Assembly: GCA_937919075.1 (NCBI GenBank)
Contig: CALFOF010000019.1
Location: 1 to 15,323, forward strand
Direction: 5' to 3'
Origin: an uncultured Cyanobium sp.
Lineage (GTDB): Bacteria; Cyanobacteriota; Cyanobacteriia; PCC-6307; Cyanobiaceae
Length of the DNA: 15,323 nt
Part shown: positions 14,259-15,323 of the stretch, piece after piece
Numbering within the stretch: position 1 is the first letter of the stretch
Layout: the number at the start of each line of letters is the position of its first letter
Position numbers and translations under genes: made by a program
The notes under the pieces: model-generated
Database searches by the model: none
Told to the model about the DNA's origin: nothing
Seen by the model: only the letters and a program-made list of their open reading frames with translations

Positions 14259-14357
14259 AGCGGCGCCACCAGCGCGCCCTGCCACCACGCTGCCACTGCC
14301 CTGCGACGGCCACCCCGGCCACCACCAACCACCCGTCCTCCTCGACTCTCCTCAGCC

Positions 14358-15323
<966 letters not shown>

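Overview
The window is very probably from a unicellular alpha-cyanobacterium of the Cyanobium/Synechococcus group. The basis is the content and order of the genes: a complete urea ABC transporter (urtABCDE) next to divergent urease operons (ureEFG and ureDABC), with a small FmdB-type zinc-ribbon gene at the edge. Weak or absent Shine-Dalgarno sequences before most starts and the high G+C fit this. The genus is an inference. No RNA gene, IS element, phage gene or CRISPR array was seen.

Layout. (1) 26-298: FmdB-like zinc-ribbon gene on the + strand, ending in a GC hairpin. (2) 464-6280: urtE, urtD, urtC, urtB and urtA, all on the - strand, so the transcription order is A-B-C-D-E. An unusual AT-richer gap of 478 bases lies between urtA and urtB. 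It holds a stable C(UUCG)G hairpin just after urtA, an NtcA-like site just before urtB and a possible small ORF. (3) 6529-8378: ureG, ureF and ureE on the - strand (order E-F-G). (4) 8412-9386: ureD on the + strand, diverging from ureE with only 33 bases between the starts. (5) 9397-13525: an efflux cassette of a TolC-like outer-membrane channel (- strand) diverging from a tightly coupled + strand operon that encodes an HlyD-type adaptor, a 77-residue two-helix membrane protein and a FUSC-like inner-membrane protein. (6) 13616-15323: ureA, ureB and the first 322 residues of ureC, cut by the window end exactly at the catalytic histidine.

How it works together. UrtA is a lipoprotein that binds urea in the periplasm. 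UrtB and UrtC form the membrane channel, and UrtD and UrtE supply ATP hydrolysis. UreABC is the nickel urease that splits urea to ammonia and CO2. UreD, UreF and UreG, with nickel from UreE, assemble its active site. The most unusual part is the efflux cassette between ureD and ureA. Its adaptor resembles the HlyD proteins of NHLM-type peptide export, yet no ABC exporter is present. It is paired instead with a FUSC-type pump and a tiny membrane protein, a layout reminiscent of AaeX-AaeA-AaeB. This combination is the best candidate here for an undescribed system.
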